Counted from the stretch's first letter, positions 49,408 to 63,955 are shown. The stretch is DNA of 64,000 bases from Leptospira kirschneri serovar Cynopteri str. 3522 CT (GCF_000243695.2 NZ_AHMN02000020.1:163541-227540), one strand, 5' to 3'. Program-made: numbers and translations. Notes: generated by a model not told the origin, from the letters alone.

Positions 49408-50057
49408 CCTCTTTCGATTTTGAATTATAAACTTAGATAAAACGTAAAAATTTTAGTTATAGAATTATTTTATCAAATCTAAAAATAAGAATCGTCCAAT
49501 CAATTTCCCATAAAATCTTGTTATGTGGTTATCATCAAATTAAACATTTATTTTATATAGATTTCTTATATGTTATAATAGGCGTAAAGTGGAAGTTAAA
49601 AACATATTTCTGGAAAAGTAATATCAACTTTTAAGTGATCCTGGAATGTTGAAACTAGTTTTTATGTTTTCGATAATCTCTTTAGAATTGAATATAATGG
49701 AGTTATTGAATAGTTTTCTATCTATTACTCATAACTATATAATAAATTACCTCATATTTTACATAGAATCATCGTTTTGTGATAGAATTAACGGTACTTA
49801 TTTTTATAGAGATGAGAATTAGAGAAGTTGTATTCCTGTTTAATAAAAAAGAAATGAAAGAAAGTTAATTTTTAAATAACTCTAATGGATAAAAACAATT
49901 TTAAAAATACTTTGTCTTACTCAAAACTATATAATAGAGTGTTACGAATTTTTATCGCAAAAACTCGTTCGAGTACGGAATTGTTCGCTACTTTGTTATA
50001 TAGTTATCAATGGAATTGAATTACAATAAAATTCGAAATTTAAAAGAGTTATAAAAT
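49408..50057. other. Gap with two family B elements
   Basis: 650 bases. A well-preserved family B copy at 49726-49816 and a chimeric copy at 49919-50010 whose two ends both look like the family's left end (ACTCAAAACTATATAAT and its inverse TTATATAGTT). A fragment of a family A end lies at about 49862-49890. No gene. Confidence 0.65.
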
Positions 50058-50804
50058 ATGAGAATCGAATTTCAAAAAACCCTCGTTTTAGTTTCTGTTT
50101 CTTTAGGAAATCCTGGTGACCTGACGGCAAGGGCCAAAGAACTATTAGAACATTCTGATATACTTATAGGGGAGGAACCTCAAATTACTTCTAAGTTGCT
50201 TAAATCAATTTCGGTCTCTAAGCAATTTTTTCTCTGCAATGAACATACTACCCCCGAAGAAATTAGAAATCTTGGAGAAGCGGTGATCAATTCGGGTTTG
50301 AGTGTTTTGGTTTCCGATGCGGGAACTCCCGGAATTGAAGATCCTGGAAGGGAACTTGTGCAAGAGGTTTTGAAAAGAGGTGGAAATGTACGTAGCGCTC
50401 CAGGCCCGATCGCGTTTGGAGCCGTCTTGAGTATTTCCGGTTTTAAAATTTCTCCGTTTACTTTTTGTGGTTTTTTTTCCAGGGATTCTGCTGAACGAAA
50501 AAAAGAACTGATCTATTATCTAAAACCGGGACATACGATCGTTTTTTACGAAACCCCTTATCGATATAAATCGGTGCTTCGCGACTTAGATTGGGTTTTT
50601 AAAAAGACCAAGGATGATAGAGAAATTTTTTTCTGTTTGGATCTTACTCTGGATTCCGAATTTCAATTTCGCGGTAAGTTAGAAGATCTTTTAAAAATTT
50701 TGGATACCCTTCCTAAAGGAAATCCTGTGATAGTTCTTTCTCAAAGAAAAGAGAAGCAAGATCGATTTTCAAAAACAAAAAAACTAAAGCGAGTTTCACG
50801 TTAA
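50058..50804 (+). CDS. rsmI: RsmI-like rRNA ribose methyltransferase (tetrapyrrole methylase fold)
   Basis: 248 residues. Family segments are present: [19 protein letters not shown] (in place of the usual ATPIGNLxDIS), [51 protein letters not shown] and [13 protein letters not shown]. RsmI methylates the 2'-OH of C1402 in 16S rRNA with AdoMet. It is shorter than E. coli RsmI (286), and the N-terminal motif is diverged, so a paralogue with a different target is possible. Isolated gene with repeats upstream. Confidence 0.75.
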   Translation: MRIEFQKTLVLVSVSLGNPGDLTARAKELLEHSDILIGEEPQITSKLLKSISVSKQFFLCNEHTTPEEIRNLGEAVINSGLSVLVSDAGTPGIEDPGRELVQEVLKRGGNVRSAPGPIAFGAVLSISGFKISPFTFCGFFSRDSAERKKELIYYLKPGHTIVFYETPYRYKSVLRDLDWVFKKTKDDREIFFCLDLTLDSEFQFRGKLEDLLKILDTLPKGNPVIVLSQRKEKQDRFSKTKKLKRVSR

Positions 50805-50866
50805 AATAAGAATGGTTTTTATAGATCCAATTTGATATTAGATTTTTAAAAGGAATTTAGAATATT

Positions 50867-51001
50867 TTAATACACTCTGTGAACGACAGAACTATAACAC
50901 GAACTCGAGGCTTTACAAGTATAAGGATAGATATTACAACCTTCAGCGGGCCCACCATTAAAACACAGAACGTTACCGTCTTTTATTTTTAAATCTATCA
51001 T
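50867..51001 (-). CDS. Possible small Cys-rich protein or gene remnant
   Basis: A 44-codon frame from ATG (51001) to TAA with four Cys (13, 22, 29, 35) spaced like a small disulfide or metal-binding protein (GCNIYPYTCKASSSCY). A stop lies three codons before the ATG and there is no ribosome site, so it may be the tail of a degraded gene. I recognise no family. Confidence 0.3.
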   Translation of the reverse strand: MIDLKIKDGNVLCFNGGPAEGCNIYPYTCKASSSCYSSVVHRVY

Positions 51002-51055
51002 AGTAGAACGTTACTTGAAGTGTTTGTTCCATAATCGTTTGTAATTTTTCTTCAT

Positions 51056-51158
51056 TAGAGTTGTTGAAAAATTCCATAGTGAAGATTCGTAAAATTGCTT
51101 CAATTGTCCATTTCAATCCAATACAAACAGATCAAGAATTAATTTTTCAACAGCTCTA
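51056..51158 (+). repeat. Family A MITE-like element ending at a stop codon
   Basis: 103 bases with ends TAGAGTTGTTGAAAAAT and ATTTTTCAACAGCTCTA. The right end touches the TAA of the pseudouridine synthase gene, which reads toward it, so the element lies exactly at the 3' boundary of that gene. One mismatch between the ends. Confidence 0.88.
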
Positions 51159-52040
51159 TTATCTTAGAGAGAATTTAGAAAAAATAGAAAAATCTAAGAT
51201 GACGTCGTCTAAAAAATTTTGAAAGTCGGGTGGAGGAGGACAAAAAATTTTTTCTTCTGTTTGAAATGCAAAACCAATTGCGTGTAAGAGTGTACGTTTT
51301 ACGGGTGAATTTTGTATTTTAGTTTTTATACGAAATTCGTTTGAGTTTTTTTCTAAAGAAATTTGTTTTTCTAAGATTTTATTTTTTGTTTGGATGGATG
51401 AAATGAATTTCGGTTCTTTCGTATTTTTTTTGTTAGCTGAAAGCCTGGAATCTAAATTACTAGATCGGATTGTATTTTCTGTTTCGATTTCGGGTCGTAA
51501 CAATAATTTCGATTTGTTGTTTTTCCCGTAAACACAATCTCCTAAGATAGGGTACCCTTTTTCGCTTAAATGAAAACGAATTTGATGTCTTTTGCCAGTA
51601 TGAAGTTTTGCGAGTAAAACCGAATAATTTTCTTTAGAGTTCTGTTTCAGAGTCAAAAATTCCGTGACCGCCTTGTCGCCGCCTGAAAACACCTTACGAA
51701 CTTTTTTATTTCCGTCTTTGATATAACAAGTTTCCGTAAAATGTTTTTCTGGGATCACTCCGGAAGTTACACAAAGATAAATTTTCAATGAATTTTTTAA
51801 GATTTGATCGGCTTCTTTGTTTTTATTCGGGTTTTTACAGAAAAATACGAGACCGCTCGTATCTAAATCCAATCTGTTTACGGTTCTAAGATATTCAAGA
51901 GAAAGTTGTTTTTGAAGCTGATCGGTAAAGTTCTCCCGTTTTGAATCTTTGGTTGCGTGAACCGGAATGCCGGGAGGTTTTTCTGCAAGAAGAAAAGATT
52001 CGCTTTCGTAGAATATTCTAATATTAGAATGTTTTTTCAT
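51159..52040 (-). CDS. RluA-family pseudouridine synthase with a large insertion
   Basis: 293 residues. The catalytic motif NRLDLDTSGL carries Asp58; KLHTGKRHQIRFHL and GYPILGDCVYG follow as in RluA-type enzymes that isomerise uridine in rRNA or tRNA. There is no S4 domain. Between GDCVYG (about 172) and RTLLHAIGFAF (about 249) sits an insertion of some 75 residues, Lys/Asn/Ser-rich and low in complexity, where the family normally has a short loop. The core is otherwise complete. The target RNA is unknown. A family A element abuts the stop. Confidence 0.85.
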   Translation of the reverse strand: MKKHSNIRIFYESESFLLAEKPPGIPVHATKDSKRENFTDQLQKQLSLEYLRTVNRLDLDTSGLVFFCKNPNKNKEADQILKNSLKIYLCVTSGVIPEKHFTETCYIKDGNKKVRKVFSGGDKAVTEFLTLKQNSKENYSVLLAKLHTGKRHQIRFHLSEKGYPILGDCVYGKNNKSKLLLRPEIETENTIRSSNLDSRLSANKKNTKEPKFISSIQTKNKILEKQISLEKNSNEFRIKTKIQNSPVKRTLLHAIGFAFQTEEKIFCPPPPDFQNFLDDVILDFSIFSKFSLR

Positions 52041-53471
<1,431 letters not shown>

Positions 53472-54083
53472 ATGAACCCAGCTATGGAAGAATTAGAAGA
53501 GGGGAAAGAGTCTTCCTCCGAACATATTACTGAAGTCGTCAAAGAAAATTTAAAACTCATTCGCCATACTAAAGGGTTCTCTTTGGATAAATTGGCTTCT
53601 AGATGTGGGGTCAGCAGGGCGATGCTTTCTCAAATTGAACAAGGAAAAAGTGTTCCGACCATTTCTGTTCTTTGGAAGATTGCGAATGGACTCAATGTAC
53701 CTTTCAGCGAATTACTCAAAGAAAAAGGTACCGAAGGTGTAATTGTTATGAAGGCGGAAAACACCAAGGTTTTATTTTCTAGCTCTAAAGTTTTTTCCAG
53801 CCGAGCGCTTTTTCCTTATAACGGAAATCGGAAAACAGAGTTTTATGAACTCATCTTAAAACCGGGAGGGATCGAAGTCGCGGATTCTCATTCATCCGGC
53901 ACGACTGAAAACATCGTTGTCGTTTCCGGTAAACTTCGCCTTAGGGTCGGCGAAAAAGTTGTGGAATTGGAACCAAGAGATTCCGTTTTTTTTAGAGCGG
54001 ATATTCCTCATGAATATTCTAATCCGACAGATCAGGAAACTCTAATGTATTTGGTTATGGATTATAGAGACGAAATAAATTAG
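53472..54083 (+). CDS. XRE-type transcription regulator with cupin domain
   Basis: 203 residues. An N-terminal helix-turn-helix (about 22-80: [29 protein letters not shown], then [20 protein letters not shown]) is followed by a cupin_2 beta-barrel (about 125-200: [43 protein letters not shown]). Members sense a small metabolite in the cupin and repress nearby or own genes. The ATG at 53472 and the one at 53484 are both possible starts. The gene has no close neighbour, so the regulated genes cannot be read from context. Confidence 0.9.
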   Translation: MNPAMEELEEGKESSSEHITEVVKENLKLIRHTKGFSLDKLASRCGVSRAMLSQIEQGKSVPTISVLWKIANGLNVPFSELLKEKGTEGVIVMKAENTKVLFSSSKVFSSRALFPYNGNRKTEFYELILKPGGIEVADSHSSGTTENIVVVSGKLRLRVGEKVVELEPRDSVFFRADIPHEYSNPTDQETLMYLVMDYRDEIN

Positions 54084-54594
54084 ATAATTATAAATCTTTT
54101 AAATACATTTTGATTGAGTAAATATCTTTGTTTATCGTTTCAAATTCTATAATATGTTTTCATCTTTAGTAAAAATTTGGGGTATCTGCTTTATAAAAGG
54201 GAACCTTATAAAATGAATTTTTTATTTAAGAATGGTTGTCCAAACGGCGATTTTATACAGTAAATTTAATGATAGATCGTTACATTGGAATTTTATAGAG
54301 ATTTTTAAAAGTTTATTGTTCCGTAAAAATAAAATACGATTTTATATCTGATTTTAAGTCTTATTCTAGTGAACGTGGGAACTATTACAAATCTGAATTT
54401 TATGGTGAATCTCTAAAAAATGCGGCAATTATCGTTTTTGGAGAAAATCTTTATTCACGTTAAACGGAATTTTACTATATTCTCTTTACTGATCCTATAA
54501 AATTAAGTGCCTTAAATTTTTATTACAATAGTCTTGTTTCAACGCAAAATACTGGATATTTTATTATATAGTTCTGAGTAGGATCTAAAAAAGA
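54084..54594. other. Gap with one palindromic core and a family B element
   Basis: 511 bases without a gene. GAAC-loop core GTGGGAACTATTAC at 54375. Inverted family B copy at 54488-54580, ending 14 bases before the next gene's start, so its end sequence may supply that gene's leader. Confidence 0.65.
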
Positions 54595-55581
54595 ATGCTA
54601 AAACGTTTTCATCCAATCGTCTTGTTTTTTTTTAGTTTAAGTTTCTTTCTTGTTGTGATTCCATTTTCTTTTTTGTTTTCGGAAAGTATTTCGCCTGAAT
54701 CGAGTTATACGGAACAGATTTCCTGTCATCCAAACGATTGTATCTCTTTGAAATTGGAAGAGCTTCTTTCCGAAGGTGTTCGATCCAAGGTTTTAGATCT
54801 TATGTCGGAGAACGCAGGAAAGATTCTCATCGATTCTTCCAATTTTCCTAGAAAATTTGATTCGGAAGATTTGGATGATATTAGAACTATCTTGGAAGAA
54901 ATTTCAAAACGAGACGGTAAGGTTGCGATCGAAAAACTACATATTGCCGTTCGTTCCTTTCAACTTCCTGATCCTCCTTTTCTCAAGGATATTGGTCTTG
55001 TTGGTTGGGACGTCTTTAAAAGGATTTATAAAAAATTCTATTATAGAAAAACTTCCGACTATCATGCTAAAGTTTTATATCATCCCGAAACGTTAAACGT
55101 TTTTCTTATCTATTTCGTTCATCGTAAATACGGAGATATTTGTAATACCGTTTTTGCAAACTGTAATGAAATTGAATACTTGGACGATGATACGTTCGAT
55201 TTACAATTGTCCGGGGCTTTGAAGGAATCCAAAGAAAAAAAAATTCCGATCAAGGTTGTATTCCGTCAAACGGAAGCGGTTCTTCCGGAAGGAAAGATTG
55301 ATTTGGCCTTTTTAAAAGATGTCAATCGTTCTACTCGGATTTATAAATGGATGATCGCTGGAAAAGAAAGAGAAATAAAACCGGTTCACAAGTCTAGATT
55401 TTTAGTTTTTCAAGCGGTTGTTACTGCTATCGATTATTCTTTAACGGCCTACGATTTGATTTCCGCTTTAATGATGTATAAACCGGCTTCGGAAAGAAAA
55501 TTAGAAATCAATTATATTGATTCTAATAATGGAAAACGGATCGATTCCGTGATTTTCTTTCCTCCGGATGATTCTAAGTAG
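54595..55581 (+). CDS. Hypothetical exported protein
   Basis: 328 residues. A long hydrophobic N-terminus (about 8-30, VLFFFSLSFFLVVIPFSFLF) with cleavage near FSES is a signal peptide or anchor. The rest is a soluble domain with a Cys pair early on (SCHPNDC) and another (DICNTVFANC) near 180, which may form disulfides in the periplasm. No family recognised. ATG at 54595 without a strong ribosome site; a family B repeat ends just upstream. A five-unit repeat array starts about 20 bases past the stop. Confidence 0.55.
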   Translation: MLKRFHPIVLFFFSLSFFLVVIPFSFLFSESISPESSYTEQISCHPNDCISLKLEELLSEGVRSKVLDLMSENAGKILIDSSNFPRKFDSEDLDDIRTILEEISKRDGKVAIEKLHIAVRSFQLPDPPFLKDIGLVGWDVFKRIYKKFYYRKTSDYHAKVLYHPETLNVFLIYFVHRKYGDICNTVFANCNEIEYLDDDTFDLQLSGALKESKEKKIPIKVVFRQTEAVLPEGKIDLAFLKDVNRSTRIYKWMIAGKEREIKPVHKSRFLVFQAVVTAIDYSLTAYDLISALMMYKPASERKLEINYIDSNNGKRIDSVIFFPPDDSK

Positions 55582-55602
55582 TCGTGATTCAATTTTAAGA
55601 AC

Positions 55603-55806
55603 GTGGTAGTTCCCACATTTTAGAAGTTTCATAGTAAAATCACGATTCGTGGTAGTTCCCACATTTTAGAAGTTTCATAGTAAAATCACGATTCGTAATA
55701 GTTCCCACATTTTAGAAGTTTCATAGTAAAATTACGATTCGTGGTAGTTCCCACATTTTAGAAGTTTCATAGTAAAATTACGATTCGTGGTAGTTCCCAC
55801 AGATTT
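55603..55806 (-). repeat. Five-unit, 46-bp-period palindromic repeat array
   Basis: Inverted cores (GTGGTAGTTCCCAC) lie at 55603, 55649, 55695, 55741 and 55787, spaced exactly 46 bp, with a nearly invariant 32-base spacer (ATTTTAGAAGTTTCATAG, then TAAAATCACGATTC). The middle unit has GTAATAG, which changes two stem pairs to G-T wobble. It shares core and period with the arrays at 10607 and 14349, and the spacers look distantly related. Confidence 0.93.
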
Positions 55807-56049
55807 TACGGTAAATTAACCGTCTGTAGAGATAAAAAAATGTGATTATACGAACTTCCATGAGCGTTTAAGAACAATAAAGATTGCTCGAACGTCTATA
55901 CAACCGCCGATATGACGGTTTCTGTGGAAACTCCTAAATTTTATAATAAACTTAACGTGAATTCCCACATTTTGAATTGTTATAAGTTTCTATTTTATGA
56001 TTTGTGTGTTAGATTAAAACGAGCAAAGAGAAGTTCGTTTGTATTCTGT

Positions 56050-56075
56050 CGAATTATAGGAACTACTATAATTCG
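56050..56075. repeat. GAAC-loop hairpin with a rewritten 10-bp stem
   Basis: CGAATTATAG (56050-56059), loop GAACTA, and CTATAATTCG (56066-56075): ten perfect pairs. The loop is that of the dispersed palindrome family, while the stem sequence is quite different yet fully paired. Confidence 0.75.
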
Positions 56076-56082
56076 AGAAGAA

Positions 56083-56107
56083 GGCCCTTCTCGAATAGAA
56101 AAGGGCC
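56083..56107 (-). terminator. Probable terminator of the nhaD-like gene
   Basis: GGCCCTT and AAGGGCC pair across an 11-base centre that itself can extend the stem (CTC with GAG-like bases). On the minus strand it lies 15 bases past the stop and is followed by TTCTTCTC, a moderate U tract. Confidence 0.65.
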
Positions 56108-56122
56108 AGAGAAAATTTTCTT

Positions 56123-57580
<1,458 letters not shown>

Positions 57581-58715
57581 CTGAAGAATTTTTAGACATA
57601 TTATGAATTTGGAAGAAAGAGTAAAAGTAAAAAGACTTTCTGTTTGTTTTTTTTTGCGTGATTTTAAGATTAGAATTTTACGTTTGAGAATTTTTTAAAA
57701 AATAGAAAGTTCCAAAATACGAAGTTGTTTTTAGAGGTTAAGCGGGGAAATTTTTAAAAATGCGTGTTTTGTCGAGGTTCGTAAAATATTTTCCAGTTTA
57801 TGCAGAATGATTTCTAAAAATAGTTTTCTACGGGAAATTTTTTCTTATATTCTACTGATCTTTATAAAACCGAGTATCCTTAATTTTATCGTAAAACACT
57901 GTTTCGGCGCAAAATTATTATATGGCTCCAATGTTTTTTCCCGTTCCTTAGAATTATTCGTGATAAAAAAGTGTTAGTTCCCACAATTTTTAGAAATCAA
58001 ATACGATTGTTGTTTAGCCCTAGGAATTTTTAAACGAACGTTGGTCGGTTTTAAAAAACCGTGATTTATGTTCTCGTGAAAAAATAAAATGTGGGAACTC
58101 TCACAAAATCACGATTTTACAAATAAATTCTAGAATTACTCAGAACTATATAACCGAGTCTCCAATATTATATTATTCAAACAGTGTTTTTGCAATAAAA
58201 CTTATGGTACTTAATTTTAACGTGAGTTTGTGGAGGAATCCATAATTCTGAAAAAAGTTGGGATCTGAACTTTACAGATCGATTTCTAAACTGTGGGAAC
58301 TAGCACAATTCAAAAAATAGAAGTATATAAACAATTGAATCTGTAGTATTCAAGCGTGGGAACTATTACAAAACTTAGGTTTGTCTGTAAAATGATGTGG
58401 GAACTACCACAAATTTGAGATTTTATGCGAACTTGACTATTCCGAGATGATTGGCTTTTTTGAAGGAGTTCCTACATTCTAACTTTTAAAACAAACTCAT
58501 AGTATCATTTTTATACTATTTTGGCGTATGCATCGGTATATATAAAACCTGTAAATCTACAATGCGACGTAAACTGTGGGAACTACCACGTTTTATCGAA
58601 CATTCAAAAAAGATTGATGAATCAGTTTTAGAACAAGTTCCAAATAAAATTGTGCAAAAATGAAGTTTATCAGTGTCTTATAAGAAAGAGGTCTCCCGAA
58701 AACGGGATTCTAAAA
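57581..58715. other. Repeat-rich region upstream of the Fur-family gene
   Basis: 1.1 kb, no gene. Family B copies at 57853-57930 (internally deleted) and 58138-58222. GAAC-loop cores at 57971 (inverted), 58091, 58293, 58356, 58397 and 58576. The unit at 58356 matches the last unit of the 14349 array. A frame reaches back from the regulator gene to a TTG at 58650 but is not preferred. The last core lies about 125 bases before the regulator's start. Confidence 0.7.
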
Positions 58716-59153
58716 ATGGAATCGTTATTTGCTAAAAAAATTTGTCTTACTCCGATGGAAATAGAGCAGAGATTAAAATCGGTTTCCATACAACCTACGA
58801 TTCAGAGAATATCAATCTGTCAGTATGTACTCTGTGAAGCGGATCATCCGACTGCGGAAGTAGTTAAAGAGTGGGTAGATAGTCGTTCGTTTAAAATGAG
58901 TTTAGCGACTGTTTATAATACCTTAAACATTTTAGTTTCCGCCGGATTGTTGAGGGAATTTAAATTTTCCTGTTTGGGAAAATCTGTCTATGACAGCAAT
59001 ATCATAGATCATTATCATTTCTTTGATGAGAAAAGCGGAAAGTTTCACGATATAGATCCGTCCTTACTTTCTCTCAATTCCAAACTTCCACCCGAATTTC
59101 TGGTTAATAAAACAGATATATTACTTACCGGAAACCTAGTTATAGAAAACTAG
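58716..59153 (+). CDS. perRB: Fur-family regulator of the PerR type (PerRB-like)
   Basis: 145 residues from the ATG at 58716. Winged helix about 10-85 (SLATVYNTLNILVSAGLL), dimer domain after it. Counting against B. subtilis PerR (His37, Asp85, His91, His93, Asp104), all five regulatory-metal ligands are kept: His44, Asp93, His99, His101 and Asp112. Asp rather than Glu at the last position is the PerR hallmark. The structural zinc cysteines are missing: CxxC is Asp104...Ser107, and no C-terminal CxxC exists. So it should sense peroxide or metal through Fe/Mn-bound His. The PerRB name rests on remembered synteny. The stop abuts the stop of lpd. Confidence 0.75.
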   Translation: MESLFAKKICLTPMEIEQRLKSVSIQPTIQRISICQYVLCEADHPTAEVVKEWVDSRSFKMSLATVYNTLNILVSAGLLREFKFSCLGKSVYDSNIIDHYHFFDEKSGKFHDIDPSLLSLNSKLPPEFLVNKTDILLTGNLVIEN

Positions 59154-60572
59154 CTAGAGATTGATCGCTTTACCAAGTGAAGCTCCAAAAGATTCCATTA
59201 CGGTTTCTGAAAGTGTTGGATGAGCAAAGATCGTAGATGTAATTTCTTTTGCAGTCAGCTCCTGAGTGATTCCCAGAGAAACTGCAGGTAAAAGTTCCGT
59301 CACACCAGGACCAATGAAATGGGCCCCTAAAATTTCCCCTGAGCTTTTATCTACAATTACCTTTGTAAAACCTTCAGTATCTCCCATGGCCTTGGCTCTG
59401 CCGCTGGCAACGAATGGAAACTTACCTACACTGATCGTATAACCCATGTCAGTCGCTTTTTTTTCGGTAAATCCTATGGAGGCAACTTCCGGATGACAAT
59501 ACGTACAACCCGGAATTGCATTGTAGTCGATCGGAATATAACTGAGATGGTGGGCATTTCCGGAATGAATTGAAATCGCTTCTGCCGCTTTGATCCCTTC
59601 CATAGAAGCAACGTGCGCAAGAAGAGGAGGACCGTTACAATCTCCGATTGCGTAGATATGAGGGACGCTCGTTTTGTATCGAGTGTCCGTTTTTACAAAA
59701 CCTTTTTGAAGAAAAATACCGATTTCCTCCAAGTGTATGGAATCCGTGTTAGGAACAAGACCAATGGAAACCAAAATCTTTTCTGCTTCGAAAAATTCTC
59801 CCGCTTCGGGAAGATTTTTACCTTTGAGAAGAACTTTTACTTTGCCGTTTACAATTTTGGGATCGGAAACACCAACTCCGGTAAGAACTCTAATTCCTCT
59901 TTTTACAAAGGATTTTTCAAGAAACGTTGAAATTTCTTTATCTTCAACTGGAAGAATTTGATCCAACATTTCGACTAACGTTACTTTGGCGCCCATCGTA
60001 GAATAAAAGTCGGCGAACTCCACGCCGATGGCGCCCGCTCCTACAATCAAAAGAGATTCCGGAATTTTTTCCTGGATCATTGCAGTTTTTGAGGAAAGAA
60101 CAGTGTTACCATCAAAAGGTAAACCGGGAAGTTCTCTTGCTCTTGCTCCAGTTGCTAGAATAAAATACTTAGACGTAATTTCTTCTTTGGAAGAATCCGG
60201 AAGCCAAATCGTATTCGGATCTTTGAATACTGCAGTTCCTTTTTTGCGAGTGATTTTATTTTTGTTTAAAAGAAATTCCACACCGGAAGCCATACCTTCT
60301 GCTACGTTTCTAGAACGTTGAATGATAGCAGTAAAATCAGGTTTTGCTTCTGAAAGATTGATCCCATATTCTTTGGCAGAATGAAGTTTTTCTAAAAGAT
60401 GGGCCGATTCTAAAAGTGCTTTGGTAGGAATACAACCCCAGTTCAAACAAATTCCGCCTGGTTTGTCTTTTTCGACTATACAAACATTCATTCCCAATTG
60501 AGCGGCTCTAATTGCGGCTACGTAACCGCCCGGCCCCGCACCGATGACTGTGAGATCATAAGATTCTGGCAT
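59154..60572 (-). CDS. lpdA: Dihydrolipoyl dehydrogenase (E3)
   Basis: 472 residues, normal length. FAD-binding GAGPGG (11-16), redox disulfide GGICLNWGCIPTK (Cys42, Cys47), NAD-binding VGAGAIGVEF, second FAD motif YAIGDCNGPPLLAHVA, and C-terminal active site FAHPTLSETVMESF (His-Glu pair). It reoxidises lipoamide of the pyruvate, 2-oxoglutarate or glycine-cleavage complexes and makes NADH. No E1/E2 genes are nearby. The end adjoins that of the convergent PerR-type gene with no base between them, so each transcript must run into the other gene. Confidence 0.95.
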   Translation of the reverse strand: MPESYDLTVIGAGPGGYVAAIRAAQLGMNVCIVEKDKPGGICLNWGCIPTKALLESAHLLEKLHSAKEYGINLSEAKPDFTAIIQRSRNVAEGMASGVEFLLNKNKITRKKGTAVFKDPNTIWLPDSSKEEITSKYFILATGARARELPGLPFDGNTVLSSKTAMIQEKIPESLLIVGAGAIGVEFADFYSTMGAKVTLVEMLDQILPVEDKEISTFLEKSFVKRGIRVLTGVGVSDPKIVNGKVKVLLKGKNLPEAGEFFEAEKILVSIGLVPNTDSIHLEEIGIFLQKGFVKTDTRYKTSVPHIYAIGDCNGPPLLAHVASMEGIKAAEAISIHSGNAHHLSYIPIDYNAIPGCTYCHPEVASIGFTEKKATDMGYTISVGKFPFVASGRAKAMGDTEGFTKVIVDKSSGEILGAHFIGPGVTELLPAVSLGITQELTAKEITSTIFAHPTLSETVMESFGASLGKAINL

Positions 60573-61170
60573 AAATTTATAAATTCTCCGGAATTATAGA
60601 ATCGAATTCGAAAAGATTTCGCAAGGATTTTTTAAGGGGATAGCTACTACGTTTCAAAAGACAAATGAATTTCGTTTGACTGTTCATACGATCTTTACTT
60701 TGACTCTGTACATTTACTTTGTTCACTATTTTAATATGAGTTCGGTATAACTAATGTGAAAGAGATGATTATGTGCAATCTGAAACACTTGAGTTTTTTT
60801 GTTCGTTTACTTTTTCCGTCAACTCACGTTAGTGACTGTTATCATTTTTAGGCAATTACAAATCGTAACCTATAATATTCCTAATTACTGAATTACAATC
60901 CATTGAAGTGGATTCTATAATAAACTACTTCAAATTTTTTTGTCACTCAATAATACTTGATATGATAAGAAACAAACGATAATAGAACTGTTGAAAAATT
61001 TTATAGTGGAAATTAGCAAAACTGCTTCTAATTGTCCATTTCAATGTAACGGAAACAGATGTAGATTCATTTTTCAATAACTCTAATTTAAAAAATCAAG
61101 CGGATGTTAAAAATCGTTTTTAAGAGAATCTGCATCCGAAAGATAAAAGAAGAATAAATTGATTCCGTTT
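60573..61170. other. Gap with a family A element
   Basis: 598 bases without a gene. A family A copy at 60983-61085 (ends TAGAACTGTTGAAAAATT and ATTTTTCAATAACTCTA). An inverted pair CGGATG...CATCCG at about 61104-61138 lies past the methyltransferase stop but has no clear U tract. Confidence 0.6.
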
Positions 61171-61914
<744 letters not shown>

Positions 61915-61973
61915 AAAAATTAATTCAGAGGTTTCGGAATTTGCCCGTTAAATATATTAACGGCAGTCTGCTT

Positions 61974-63118
61974 ATGAAAATCCAATATTTAGGAATCATT
62001 TTCATTTTTTTTAGTTGTACTTTTGATGTGCATACAAACATCAATAAAAATCTATTTACCGGAGATACTTTGGTTTTCGGTGGAATTTCGATTTCTCTTT
62101 TACTTTTGTTTGGTCTTGTTCTTAAAGAAAGTTCACAAAAAACTTCGGGTCGTTCTGCACAAAACGAAAAGAAAATGGATTCGGCTACAGAAATTATAAA
62201 CGTTCATAACTCAATTTCCAATTTGGAAGTTGGCTTAGAAGAAGTAAAAACCGAGATTCCCGATTTAAAAAACGAAACGAAAATTGTAGAAAATATAAAC
62301 TCCAGAATTCTAAGGTCCAACCAAACTAAGGTTGATAAAATTTGGAAGAGGGAAGTGCCTACTCATCCTGAGTTAATCCTCGCCCATCAGAAATTTTTGG
62401 AAAAACTGGGATCAAAATTAAACGGAGCGGAAATTTATTTTTTAAGCGGAGAAGTATCTTTTCTTTTAGCTTCTCGAAAAGGAAAAGTTTTTCATATTCC
62501 GGAATCACCAGAGGAAAAGATTTTAACTGAAAAAAGTTTAGAAGAGATCTCGGAAGGAAGAATCTTTTTTTCGGATCGTTCCGTGTTGATTCCACTAGGG
62601 ACCTCTCAACTTTTTGGTTATCTTCAAATATTTCAAAACGAATGGAGTCGATTAGAACCGAGAGAGTTTCAATCCTGGAAGGAGGAATACGAGGAACAAG
62701 TTTCTATACAATTTGAGTCTTCTGATCCGGAAACTGGTTTTGGAAATCTACACGCATTCGAATTGGATAAAGTTAGGGTAGATAAGAATATTCTAATTCT
62801 TGCAAGTATTCAAACTGATTCACCGTATCCTTACGTCTTAAAATGGATTTCTTTATGGACGTGTAAATTATTGCATAAACAGGTGCGTTTTTATAGGATT
62901 CGAAAAGATAGGTTGGCTTTTTTTGTTTCTCCGGAAGAATGGGATTTTTTTAGTAAAAACCTAAACGAACTCGTTGAATCCTTACAAAAGGAAAATCATC
63001 TGGTGGATCTCAATTTAGGAGTTTCCATTTTAGAGGAAAGTAGGGAGGAATGGTCGTCTAACGCAAGAAAGGCGCTTGGACTCTCCATAGAAGAAGGACC
63101 GAACCGGTATATTTGTCT

Positions 63119-63122
<4 letters not shown>
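61974..63122 (+). CDS. Membrane-bound lipoprotein with degenerate GGDEF domain
   Basis: 382 residues from the ATG at 61974. A short signal ends in FIFFSC (Cys15), followed by a second hydrophobic segment (about 33-52), a coiled-coil-like region (60-110), a GAF-like middle (about 120-235), and a C-terminal domain (about 245-382) that follows GGDEF topology: DPETGFGNLHAFE matches DPLTGLGNRRAFE, LGVSILEE matches the SVGI strand, and ARKALGLSIEEGPNRY the ADxALYxAKxxGRN tail. The active loop is replaced by YRIRKDRLAFFV, and the metal Asp is lost, so no cyclase activity is expected. It overlaps the CheX-like gene by 4 bases. Confidence 0.7.
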
Positions 63123-63625
<503 letters not shown>

Positions 63626-63698
63626 AGATTTTGCAAAGTTGTTTTGATCAAAGATGTAAAGTGGATTTTAAAGTTCTTAGTTTGTTTTTTGGGTATTT

Positions 63699-63846
<148 letters not shown>

Positions 63847-63955
63847 AATAAAAAGCGTTTTGCTGAGTTCAAACGCGACCCTTAGGAGAGCGTTTTGCTT
63901 TAGAGCCGGTCTCAAAACTGGTTGTACTTTTGAATCGTAATTATTTACTTGTGAA

